This document shows positions 13,590 through 21,844 of a DNA stretch of 40,357 bases, piece after piece (position 1 is the stretch's first letter; each line of letters begins with the position of its first letter). The notes under the pieces are model-generated. The model had not been told where the DNA came from, did not search any database, and saw nothing but the letters and a program-made list of their open reading frames with translations. A program made the translations under genes and the position numbers. The stretch comes from Candidatus Moraniibacteriota bacterium (GTDB lineage: Bacteria; Patescibacteriota; Minisyncoccia; JAHIHE01; JAGLIN01): positions 1-40,357 of the forward strand of contig DAOWDS010000029.1 in the NCBI GenBank assembly GCA_030638895.1. The letters run 5' to 3'.

Positions 13590-16055
13590 ATGCTGAAAGC
13601 GCTTAAAATACTTTTTGTGACAACCGATTTATCTCCTTTTTCAAAAGCGGGCGGACTTGGAGACGTTTCTTGCTCTTTGCCGAAAGCGCTTTTAAAAGCG
13701 GGTCTTAATATAAGAATTATTATGCCACGACATGGAGTTATAGATGAAAAGAAACATAATATAAAGCTTATAAAAGATAATTTAAAAGTAAAAATTATAA
13801 AAAATACCGAAATAAATTTCAGAATAAAAAAAGGGAATTTAACTAAGGAGCTGCCAGTTTATTTTATAGACAAATTCAAATATTTTGGAGGAAGAAACAA
13901 AATATATGGATATAAAGACGAAAATCAGCGTTTTATGTTCTTTAATTTTGCAGTTTTTGAAGCAATTAGAAATATGAATAATTGGGTTCCAGACATAATA
14001 CATTGCAATGACTGGCACAATGGATTGATTCCATATCTGCTTAAAACTAAATTTAGCAAAGAAGAAATATTAAAAAAAACAAAAACAATTTTTACGATTC
14101 ATAATCTCACTTTTCAATTAGGAAAAAATTGGTGGGAAATTGATAAGAAAGAGCAGGATGATGGCGTGAGCAAGCTGCCTGATTTTAAGGATAGATATAA
14201 AATTGACAGAATTAATTTTGCAAAAAGAGGGATATTAAGCGCGGATATAATAAACACCGTAAGTGAAAAATATGCTGAAGAGATAATTCAAAAAAAGTTT
14301 GGACAGGACCTTTATAATATATTGTTAGTAAAACATCAAGAAAAGAGATTTTTTGGAATAATAAATGGCATTGATTATAAGGAATATAATCCTCAAACTG
14401 ATCCCGGTCTTTGGATAAACTATGATCATAATTCTCTTCAAAAAAAAGTTATAAATAAAATGAAATTACAGGAAGATTTTGGCCTTGAAATTGATGATGA
14501 TGTTCCGTTAATAGCAATGGCGACTAGGATTACTGAGCAAAAAGGATTTGATTTAATTTTGGAAATTATAGACGCCTTATTGAGGCTTAATATGCAATTA
14601 ATTCTTATTGGCAGCGCAGATTCAGATTACAAAAAAATATTTAAAAAATTAAGCAAAAAAAATCCCAAAAAAGTAGCGACTCATTTAAAGTTTGAAACTA
14701 AAAAAATAACAAGAGTTTATGCGAGTTCCGACATGTTTTTAATGCCATCTCGTTTTGAACCATGCGGGCTGGGGCAGATGATAAGTTTGCGATACGGTTC
14801 TATTCCAATTGTTCGAGAAACGGGAGGACTTTCTGATACAATTACAAATTATAATCCGCGGACAAAAAATGGAAACGGATTTGTTTTTAAAACTTATGAT
14901 CCACAAGACCTTCTTGTTGCGATTGTTAGAGCGCTAGAGACTTATAAATATAAAGAAGATTGGCGAAATCTTGCAAAAAAAGGAATGCAAGAATCTTTTT
15001 CTTGGGAGGTTCCTGCTAAAAAATATAATATACTTTATAAAAAAGCAATTAATTTAAAAATAGATAAAAAATTTATGTATCAAACCATAGAAGATATTAA
15101 TAAAAAAATTAAAGAACTGGCAAAAAAAGAATGTTTTAAAATTATAAAACCCGTTAGTTATTTTATTAAAAAGAAAAAAAATTATTATGCTCACAATGTT
15201 TTAAAAGGCAACAAAAAAATATTTTTAAAAGCTAGAATTACGGCCAATAAAGGTTATATTTTTGGGATTGAAAAAGGAATGAAAATTTCAAAAATAATGA
15301 CTGAAAATAAAAAAATATCAAATAAGGTTAACTTCACGGGATTTTTGGGAGGATCTTTAAAAGAAATTCCAGAATGGTATGTTTATAATTATATTGAAGG
15401 AAATATTTTAGGAGATTTTTATAATATGCCTAAAAAACATGAAAAAGAAGTATATATCAAAAACTCTGTTAAAAATTTGAGAAATCTGCAAAGCGTATCT
15501 AACGAGCTTATAAAAGAAGCAGAAAAAAATGGAGTTATCGAACATATTAAGAAGAGAGGGTATACGGATTATTGTAATACAGTTGAATATTACGAAAAAC
15601 AAAAAGTTGAAGACGGAAAAATTGATTTTGCCAGTGTTTATAAACTGCTTGAAAAAAATAAGAAAGCATTAGATGAAAATTTTGTTATTGCTCATGGTGA
15701 TTTTACTCTTGCTAATCAAATTGTTTCAGACAAAGACGGAAAAGTATATCTTTCTGATTGGGACTCAGTTAGGATTGACAATATTGCGGCAGATTTAACT
15801 CATCTTTGGGTTCAAACATGGAGATATCCAGCTTGGCGCTCAAAACTTCTGCAAGAATTTTTAGGAAGTATTTCTGCAACAGACAAAAATAAATTTAAAG
15901 AAATTTTTAGAATTACAGCCATTGAACAGGCAATGGCGGAAATTAAATGGAATTCAACGGCATGTAAGAAAAAATATAAAAAAGGCGTTATTGACATTTC
16001 AATAAAAACTATCAAAACTGCGTTAGAAGGATTTGAATGGCTGATTGAAATCTAG
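13590..16055 (+). CDS. glgA: Glycogen/starch synthase (GT5) fused to an APH/maltokinase-like kinase domain
   Basis: This 821-residue protein is far longer than a normal GlgA (about 480). Residues 1-490 are a complete GT5 synthase with KAGGLGD (Lys19, ADP-glucose binding), HCNDWHNGL, NGIDYKEYNP, RITEQKGFD and SRFEPCGLGQM with the family's catalytic-region Glu at 390. Residues about 500-821 form a separate aminoglycoside-phosphotransferase/choline-kinase fold. It has KIFLKARI (likely ATP-anchoring Lys), the hinge YVYNYIEGN, the catalytic loop HGDFTLAN (H702, D704, N709) and SDWDSV (D723, metal). In actinobacteria maltokinase is an APH-fold enzyme that feeds the GlgE glucan pathway. A kinase making a phosphorylated sugar used by this cluster is plausible but inferred. 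All key residues look intact in both halves. Confidence 0.9.
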   Translation: MLKALKILFVTTDLSPFSKAGGLGDVSCSLPKALLKAGLNIRIIMPRHGVIDEKKHNIKLIKDNLKVKIIKNTEINFRIKKGNLTKELPVYFIDKFKYFGGRNKIYGYKDENQRFMFFNFAVFEAIRNMNNWVPDIIHCNDWHNGLIPYLLKTKFSKEEILKKTKTIFTIHNLTFQLGKNWWEIDKKEQDDGVSKLPDFKDRYKIDRINFAKRGILSADIINTVSEKYAEEIIQKKFGQDLYNILLVKHQEKRFFGIINGIDYKEYNPQTDPGLWINYDHNSLQKKVINKMKLQEDFGLEIDDDVPLIAMATRITEQKGFDLILEIIDALLRLNMQLILIGSADSDYKKIFKKLSKKNPKKVATHLKFETKKITRVYASSDMFLMPSRFEPCGLGQMISLRYGSIPIVRETGGLSDTITNYNPRTKNGNGFVFKTYDPQDLLVAIVRALETYKYKEDWRNLAKKGMQESFSWEVPAKKYNILYKKAINLKIDKKFMYQTIEDINKKIKELAKKECFKIIKPVSYFIKKKKNYYAHNVLKGNKKIFLKARITANKGYIFGIEKGMKISKIMTENKKISNKVNFTGFLGGSLKEIPEWYVYNYIEGNILGDFYNMPKKHEKEVYIKNSVKNLRNLQSVSNELIKEAEKNGVIEHIKKRGYTDYCNTVEYYEKQKVEDGKIDFASVYKLLEKNKKALDENFVIAHGDFTLANQIVSDKDGKVYLSDWDSVRIDNIAADLTHLWVQTWRYPAWRSKLLQEFLGSISATDKNKFKEIFRITAIEQAMAEIKWNSTACKKKYKKGVIDISIKTIKTALEGFEWLIEI

Positions 16056-16079
16056 TTTTAATAATTAATAATAAAAAAT

Positions 16080-16835
16080 ATGTTTGTAGTAATTTTTACA
16101 ATTGTGATTATTTTACTTATTTTATTAATTGCAGTTCCTCATATTTTTTCTCGAATTTTAAAATATTTTAAATTTGAAAATGTCACTTTTAAAAAATCTA
16201 TATTAATATTATCCCTTTCATATGCTACAAGTTTTATTTTTAGCTTAATTTTCAATATTATAAATATTCAAATAATTTATTACATTTTAAATTTATTGTT
16301 TGCGTTTATAGTATTTCATTATTTTTTAAATAAATATTATCAAAACAATTTAAAACAAGCTTTAAAAATTTATATTGTTGCTAATATAATATATATTATA
16401 TTAGCTTTATTAATTATAATGCCAACAAGACAATTTATTTTTGAACCATTTTTTACGGCGGGAGAAAGCATGAATCCAACATTAAATAATGGTGATTATT
16501 TGATAATTAATAAAATAAATAAATCATATCAAAGAGGAGATATTATCGTATTTTATAATTCTTTGCATGACGGTTTTCTTACAAAAAGGATTATCGGAGT
16601 GCCGACTGAAATAGTTGAGATTAAAAATGGAAAAGTTTTTATAAATGAAATTGAATTAAAAGAAAATTATATTTTTCAAGAGGTTTTTCCAAATAAAATA
16701 ATTGCTCTTAATGATGATGAATATTTTGTTTTAGGAGATAATCTTTCTAAGAGCGCGGATTCAAGATTTTTTGGAGCGATAAAAAAAGATGATATTAGAG
16801 GAGAAGTCGTCTATAATTTTAACGAAGCTAAATAA
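16080..16835 (+). CDS. lepB: Signal peptidase I with a multi-pass N-terminus
   Basis: This S26 family peptidase removes signal peptides outside the membrane. The catalytic Ser-Lys pair is clear: S130 in GESMNPTL and K169 in FLTKRIIG. It is followed by GDNLSKSADSR and the conserved C-terminal GEVVYNF. At 251 residues the size is ordinary, but the first 120 residues hold about four predicted membrane helices instead of the one or two of typical LepB. The usual SGxSM is here AGESM. It starts 24 bases after the synthase fusion and ends 5 bases before a glycosyltransferase, so it is embedded in the glucan operon, probably as a co-transcribed housekeeping gene. Confidence 0.9.
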   Translation: MFVVIFTIVIILLILLIAVPHIFSRILKYFKFENVTFKKSILILSLSYATSFIFSLIFNIINIQIIYYILNLLFAFIVFHYFLNKYYQNNLKQALKIYIVANIIYIILALLIIMPTRQFIFEPFFTAGESMNPTLNNGDYLIINKINKSYQRGDIIVFYNSLHDGFLTKRIIGVPTEIVEIKNGKVFINEIELKENYIFQEVFPNKIIALNDDEYFVLGDNLSKSADSRFFGAIKKDDIRGEVVYNFNEAK

Positions 16836-16840
16836 ATAAA

Positions 16841-17908
16841 ATGAAAAAGCTAAAAATCGCGCAAATTGCTCCTCTTTGGGAGACGATTCCTCCCCAAAAA
16901 TATGGGGGTATTGAAGTTATGATAGAAAAAATTACGAATGAGCTTGTGCAAAGAGGACATAGTGTTACTCTTTTTGCCAGTGGAAATTCAAAGACAAAAG
17001 CGGAACTCAAATCAGTTTTTCAAAAATCGCTTTTTGAAATGAACATTGATTGGTATCACAGGTCGCAGAATTTAATAAACGCGGCGAATGCTTTTTCAAT
17101 GGCAAATAAATTTGATGTAATTCATAATCATGCCGGTGATAATGGACTATTATTTTCTCAAACAACAAAAACACCAGTTGTGACAACGCTTCACAATGTT
17201 CTTCCTAATTCAGAACAAAAAAGTTCTGATGAATATATAACAATGAAATATTTTTCTCGCAAAACAAATTTTGTCAGTATAAGCCTTGATCAAAGAATAC
17301 ATACTGATATAAAATTTAAATATTCTGGAACAGTATATAACGGTATAAATTTAAAAGATTTTACTTTTAATCCAAAATCGCAAGATTATCTCGTCTGGCT
17401 TGGCAGAATTCACTATGGCAAAGGATTGCGGAATGCGGTCAATGTTGCTAAAATTTCGAAGGAAAAATTAATAATAGCCGGCAATATAACCTGTGAAACC
17501 GATGAAAAATATTTTAAAAGCGTGAAACCGATGATTGACGGAAAAAAAATAAAATATATAGGCGAAGTAGATTCAAGAAAAAAAAATGAATTATTAGGCA
17601 ATGCTAAGGGGCTTTTATTTCCGACAATATGGGAGGAACCATTCGGGCTTGTTATGGCAGAAGCAATGGCATGCGGAACTCCTATTATTGGATTTGATAA
17701 AGGATCGGTTTTTGAAGTTGTGAAGGATGGAGTAACTGGGTTTATTGTCAAAAATGACAAAGAAATAATTGAAGCCATAAAAAATATTTATAAAATAGAC
17801 AGAACAGAATGTAGAAAGCATGTAGAAAGTCATTTTACAGTTGAAAAAATGGTTGATGGATATGAAAAAATCTATGAAAAAATAATTAATAAAAGCAAAA
17901 TTAAATGA
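16841..17908 (+). CDS. GT4 family glycosyltransferase, first of a tandem pair
   Basis: This 355-residue GT-B enzyme transfers a sugar from an activated donor. The N-terminal half begins KIAQIAPLWETIPPQKYGGIE, with the Gly-rich acceptor loop. The C-terminal half holds the donor site: WEEPFGLVMAEAMACGTPIIGF, with the EX7E motif (EEPFGLVMAE). It is paralogous to the next gene along its full length (shared SVTLFA/NVTLFA, SGTVYNGI/SGSVIHNGI, HVESHF/HVENHF), so the pair arose by local duplication. It overlaps that gene by four bases (ATGA). The substrate is unknown. The neighbourhood suggests a glucan or other cell-surface or storage polymer. No membrane segment is seen. Confidence 0.87.
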   Translation: MKKLKIAQIAPLWETIPPQKYGGIEVMIEKITNELVQRGHSVTLFASGNSKTKAELKSVFQKSLFEMNIDWYHRSQNLINAANAFSMANKFDVIHNHAGDNGLLFSQTTKTPVVTTLHNVLPNSEQKSSDEYITMKYFSRKTNFVSISLDQRIHTDIKFKYSGTVYNGINLKDFTFNPKSQDYLVWLGRIHYGKGLRNAVNVAKISKEKLIIAGNITCETDEKYFKSVKPMIDGKKIKYIGEVDSRKKNELLGNAKGLLFPTIWEEPFGLVMAEAMACGTPIIGFDKGSVFEVVKDGVTGFIVKNDKEIIEAIKNIYKIDRTECRKHVESHFTVEKMVDGYEKIYEKIINKSKIK

Positions 17909-19011
17909 AAAAACTAAGAATTGCGCAAGTGGTTTCACTTCAAGAAAGTGTTCCGCCAAAAGGCAAGAATGGTCTTGAATACGTTGTTCATTATTTAACA
18001 GAGGAGCTTGTTAAACGCGGACATAATGTGACACTTTTTGCAACAGAAAATTCAAAGACAAGTGCAAGGTTAATCGATGTTTTGCCATATCCTGCGGCAA
18101 AAAAAAGGCTGTTTGGATGGGGATCTACAGACTATTCTATGACAGCACTAACAAAAGCAATTGGTATGGAGAATGAATTTGATATAATTCATACGCATAT
18201 TGGACGGGTTTCATACTATTTTACAAATTTAATTAAAACTCCAATTGTTGAAACAATACACAGTCCGATTCATAAGATTCCAAAAAAGTATCTGCCTAAA
18301 AAAAATATCCAAGATAAATATTTAAAAGAAAGTAGGGCAAGATATAAAAAAATGCATCATGTGTTTGTAAGCAAAAATCAGAAAAAAAATGCTTTTATGC
18401 AAAATAGTGGAAGCGTCATCCATAACGGTATAGATTTAGGAGAGTTTAAATTTAAAAAAGATCCTGAGGATTACTATTTATATTTGGGATATATCACACC
18501 CGATAAAGGCGCACATTTGGCAGTTAGGTCCGCAAGAAGGGCAAGGGTAAAATTAAAATTGGCAGGTAGTTATAGATATTGTGAAAAATATTTTAAAGAG
18601 GAAATCAAGCCATATTTTAAAAAGGGGAAAATTGAATACGTTGGAGTTGTAAATCCAATTCAAAGAAATAAACTTCTTGGAGGCGCAAGAGCAATTTTGG
18701 TTCCTGTAGAATGGGAAGAACCCTTTGGCCTTATTATGACAGAAGCAATGGCTTGCGGAACTCCTGTTATTGGATTTAATCGTGCTGCTGTTTCTGAAAT
18801 TGTGAAAAACGAAATAACTGGATTTATTGTTGAGAATTATATGGGAATGGCAAGGGCGATTAAAAAAATAGACAAAATAAACAGGAATGAATGCAGAAAG
18901 CATGTGGAAAATCATTTTTCTGTTGAAAAAATGGTAGATGGTTATGAAAAGGTTTATGAAAAGGCAATTAGAAATTTTAAGAAACAACAAATATATGACA
19001 CAAAACATTGA
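17905..19011 (+). CDS. GT4 family glycosyltransferase, second of a tandem pair
   Basis: This 368-residue enzyme is a paralogue of the preceding gene, with the same architecture. It starts LRIAQVVSLQESVPPKGKNGLE and the donor-site signature is EWEEPFGLIMTEAMACGTPVIGF. The acceptor-side half has diverged more than the donor half, as expected if the two enzymes use the same donor but different acceptors or linkages. It carries more Lys/Arg around residues 110-150 (KKYLPKKN, RARYKKMHH), which could favour contact with anionic lipids. The start codon overlaps the upstream stop, and its own end overlaps the next small gene by 17 bases, so translation is probably coupled throughout. Confidence 0.87.
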   Translation: MKKLRIAQVVSLQESVPPKGKNGLEYVVHYLTEELVKRGHNVTLFATENSKTSARLIDVLPYPAAKKRLFGWGSTDYSMTALTKAIGMENEFDIIHTHIGRVSYYFTNLIKTPIVETIHSPIHKIPKKYLPKKNIQDKYLKESRARYKKMHHVFVSKNQKKNAFMQNSGSVIHNGIDLGEFKFKKDPEDYYLYLGYITPDKGAHLAVRSARRARVKLKLAGSYRYCEKYFKEEIKPYFKKGKIEYVGVVNPIQRNKLLGGARAILVPVEWEEPFGLIMTEAMACGTPVIGFNRAAVSEIVKNEITGFIVENYMGMARAIKKIDKINRNECRKHVENHFSVEKMVDGYEKVYEKAIRNFKKQQIYDTKH

Positions 19012-19363
19012 AAAAAAAGAAAATAAAAAATCAAAGCATATATTATTTTTTGCATCAAAAATAATGGTTGTTATAACAATCATAGTAGGGATTGTTGGAA
19101 TATTAACTACTCCAGATTATACAAATAATTATTTTGCAGAAGAAAATGTTTTATTTTCTATTTTAGAATGGACATTAAGCTTTATTATTTCTTTGCAGAT
19201 GATTTTTCTTTCTATTGGATTTTTGGAGTATGCTATCGCTTGGAAAAATAATAATAGTGTGAACAAAAAAGAAGCTAAAGGAATTATGTTTTTTATGTTA
19301 ATTAGCATTGTTATAATCATAATTGCTTATTCATTTATGAATTCTATTCATGTATATATTTAA
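18995..19363 (+). CDS. Small membrane protein with three predicted helices
   Basis: The track ORF starts at 18938, but the ATG at 18995 (MTQNIEKKENKK) removes most of the overlap with the glycosyltransferase and gives 122 residues. A basic N-terminus is followed by hydrophobic stretches at about 15-38, 50-73 and 95-118 of this shorter form, with the last helix near the C-terminus. I do not recognise a family. It is translationally coupled to the glycosyltransferase pair and could serve as their membrane anchor or as part of a flippase-like assembly, but the sequence gives no direct evidence for that. Confidence 0.65.
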   Translation: MTQNIEKKENKKSKHILFFASKIMVVITIIVGIVGILTTPDYTNNYFAEENVLFSILEWTLSFIISLQMIFLSIGFLEYAIAWKNNNSVNKKEAKGIMFFMLISIVIIIIAYSFMNSIHVYI

Positions 19364-19408
19364 TTTTAAAATTAAAATATTAAAATAATATTTATAAAAT
19401 AAACGACC

Positions 19409-21433
19409 ATGTCTAAAATATATTTTTTATTTGGGATTCATAATCACCAGCCGGTTGGAAATGATCCGTTTGTTTTTAATAAGGCTTTTGAGGATTGTTA
19501 TGGTCCATTTTTGGAAGTTTTGAAACAATTTCCAGAAATTAAATGCAATATCCACACGAGTGGGCCGCTTTATGACTGGATATTGAAAAATAAACCGCAA
19601 TATATAAAAGATTTGAAAGAAATGTCGAATAAGGGGCAGATAGAGATTGCGGGAGGAGCGTATTATGAACCCGTTCTTCCCATAATTTCCGATAAAGATA
19701 AGCTGGCTCAAATTCACTTGATGAACGATCTTATAAAAAAAGAATTTGGAAAAGTTCCTTCCGGAATGTGGCTTGCGGAGCGGATTTGGGAGCCGCAATT
19801 GGCGAGTATTATTAATAAGGCTGGTTTGAAATATACTTTTTTGGATGATGTTCATTTTCGCTCGGCTGGCATTTGTGATAAAGAATTAACCGGATATTAT
19901 ACGACGGAAAACAACGCGAGATCGATCGCTGTTTTTCCGATCAATAAAACTCTTCGCTTTAAGATCCCTTTTTCTAAGGTTGAAGAGTCCGTAGCATTGA
20001 TAAAAAGTTTTTCCCAGAAAAAAGATATTTTGGTCACTCTTTTTGACGATGGGGAAAAATTCGGCTCGTGGCCATTGACCCACGACTGGATCTATAATAA
20101 GGGGTGGCTGAAGAAATTTTTCAGTTTGCTTTTGAAAAATCACAAAACCATTGAAACTATTACAGCTTCGGAGGCAATGGAAAAATTCAAGCCGAAAGGC
20201 CTTGTTTATTTGCCTACTTCCTCATATCCGGAAATGGACGAATGGACAATGGAACCGAAAGAATTTTTATATTACAAAGAGCTTAAAGATCGTCTGAAAA
20301 ATTTTTCTGATTATAAAAAATTAAGAAACTATCTAAGAGCTGGATTTTTTAGGAATTTTTTTGTTAAATATCCTCGCGCAAATTATATGCACAAGAAAAT
20401 GCTTTATTTGAGCGAAAATATACATAAAAAGGCATCTATAAAAAAAGACAAAGAAATTTTTCAAGACCTCTACAGAGCTCAATGTAATTGCGGATATTGG
20501 CATGGACTTTTTGGCGGATTTTATTATGGAAATATCAGGTCTGCAATTTATGAAAATTTGATTAAAGCAGAAAAAAAATTGGATGAAAAGTTTGAAAAAA
20601 ATAATTTAGTGGCGCAGAAAGCTGATTTTGATTTTGATGGACTGTCTGAAATGGTTATTAAAAACAAACATTTGATCACATCGTTTTCAGATTATGGAGG
20701 AACGCTTTTGGAGCTGAGCTATAAAGACAAGAATTTTAATTTGCAAAACACAATCACACGAAAAGAAGAATCATATCACAACAAGATAAAAGATAAAAAG
20801 ACAAAGACAAGAAAAGGAAAGATAATAAAAAAACAAGAAATCATCTATGACCGATATGAACGATTGAGCTTGGTCGATCATCTCTTAGATAAAAAAATTA
20901 CATTAGACAATTTTAATAAACAGCAAAAATTTAAAACTCTTTCTGGTGAGATTTATAAATCTGATGTTGAGAAAAATGAAAAATTAGTTTTATTAAATTA
21001 TAAATATGATAAAAAAGATTTGGAATTCACGAAAAAAGTTAAGATAGGATTAAATACTGGATTAAATGTAGCATATAATTTCCAAAATGATGAAATTCTT
21101 AAAAAATATAATTTTGCTACAGAGTTTAATTTATTTTTTGAATCACTGCGATATGTTAAATTTCATACAGAAAAAGGGGAAACAGATTTAAAAAGAAAAA
21201 GAAAGTTCATAAAAATAAAAAGCTTGAAAATCGCTGATTATTTTAAGAAAATTTATTTGAAGTTTAGTTTTAACGAGGCGGATGTGTTTATCATGCCGGT
21301 TTATTCATTTGCTAATTCACAAGACGGAGTTGAAAAAGTTTTTCAAGAAGCATCGATCTTGTTTATTAAAAAAGACAAGGGAAAAGTGTTTGATTTGGGG
21401 TTGAAGATTAGCAAAAAAGAGAATTTACTATGA
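19409..21433 (+). CDS. GH57 alpha-amylase / 4-alpha-glucanotransferase
   Basis: This 674-residue GH57 enzyme acts on alpha-1,4-glucans, either hydrolysing them or transferring chains. The catalytic barrel shows HNHQPVG, GGAYYEPVLP, MWLAERIWEP with the nucleophile Glu at 124, and LFDDGEKFGSWP with the acid/base Asp at 214. These nearly coincide with E123 and D214 of the Thermococcus litoralis 4-alpha-glucanotransferase. The rest (about 310-670) matches the helical and beta-sandwich domains DUF1925 and DUF1926 of that same subgroup. This makes glucanotransferase somewhat more likely than plain amylase. There is no signal peptide, so it works inside the cell on stored glucan. It lies between the glycosyltransferases and the debranching-type enzyme and ends in TGA. 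Confidence 0.9.
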   Translation: MSKIYFLFGIHNHQPVGNDPFVFNKAFEDCYGPFLEVLKQFPEIKCNIHTSGPLYDWILKNKPQYIKDLKEMSNKGQIEIAGGAYYEPVLPIISDKDKLAQIHLMNDLIKKEFGKVPSGMWLAERIWEPQLASIINKAGLKYTFLDDVHFRSAGICDKELTGYYTTENNARSIAVFPINKTLRFKIPFSKVEESVALIKSFSQKKDILVTLFDDGEKFGSWPLTHDWIYNKGWLKKFFSLLLKNHKTIETITASEAMEKFKPKGLVYLPTSSYPEMDEWTMEPKEFLYYKELKDRLKNFSDYKKLRNYLRAGFFRNFFVKYPRANYMHKKMLYLSENIHKKASIKKDKEIFQDLYRAQCNCGYWHGLFGGFYYGNIRSAIYENLIKAEKKLDEKFEKNNLVAQKADFDFDGLSEMVIKNKHLITSFSDYGGTLLELSYKDKNFNLQNTITRKEESYHNKIKDKKTKTRKGKIIKKQEIIYDRYERLSLVDHLLDKKITLDNFNKQQKFKTLSGEIYKSDVEKNEKLVLLNYKYDKKDLEFTKKVKIGLNTGLNVAYNFQNDEILKKYNFATEFNLFFESLRYVKFHTEKGETDLKRKRKFIKIKSLKIADYFKKIYLKFSFNEADVFIMPVYSFANSQDGVEKVFQEASILFIKKDKGKVFDLGLKISKKENLL

Positions 21434-21478
21434 CGAAAAAATTATTACAAAAAACAAAAAAACCAAAAACCGCAATGA

Positions 21479-21742
21479 CTGTTTCAGCATGTGATTGTTT
21501 TTGACATTAAAGGAAATGGAATTTATGGACCACTGAAAAAAGAAAATATGTATCCCACTGCTTCACTTTCTGGGGCAGGAGTAATAAATGGTCGTATTGT
21601 AAAGTGTATTTCGCCGGAATAGTTGGTTAAATTTCATATCGGTTACAAATTTCGCGATAGTGATTTTCAAGACGTCTTGGCTTTATGCGAGCGATTTAAT
21701 ATAGATTGTCCAAAAGAATATGTGAATGGCAAAAGAAATTAA
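21479..21742 (+). pseudogene. Decayed nucleotidyltransferase-like gene fragment
   Basis: The gap between the GH57 and debranching-type genes contains an untracked coding remnant. Reading in one frame from about 21479 gives FDIKGNGIYGPLKKENMYP, then VKCISPE, an in-frame TAG (21620-21622), and in the same frame LVKFHIGYKFRDSDFQDVLALC ending at a TAA (21740-21742). The pattern (ISPE, LVKFH.GY, DF.DV..LCE.F) is what I recall from the C-terminal part of small nucleotidyltransferases of the aminoglycoside/lincosamide adenylyltransferase kind. The N-terminal half with the catalytic GSxxxG/DxD motif is missing and an in-frame TGA lies just upstream. It is therefore a truncated relic with one internal stop. 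The family call is moderate; that it is a broken gene is more certain. Confidence 0.6.
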
Positions 21743-21789
21743 GCCTAGATTTTCGCCGGAGTTTATGCTGAATTTAGTTCAGTGCGAGA

Positions 21790-21817
21790 ATGACAGATTA
21801 AAATTTAATGTTATAAT
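21790..21817 (+). promoter_or_regulatory. Promoter of the debranching-type gene, with its -35 in a repeat end
   Basis: ATGACA (21790-21795), a 16-base spacer and TATAAT (21812-21817) precede the ATG at 21845 by about 28 bases. The -35 is formed by GAATGACA, the conserved end of the GTCATTC palindromic repeat family seen elsewhere in the window. Confidence 0.5.
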
Positions 21818-21844
21818 ATAAACATAGATTTAAAAATACTTATT

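Noticed and set aside
13590-16055. Two separate genes wrongly joined by the ORF caller
   Set aside because: The frame is continuous, with no stop and no start-like context at the junction near residue 490-500, and both halves look intact. A true fusion is the direct reading.
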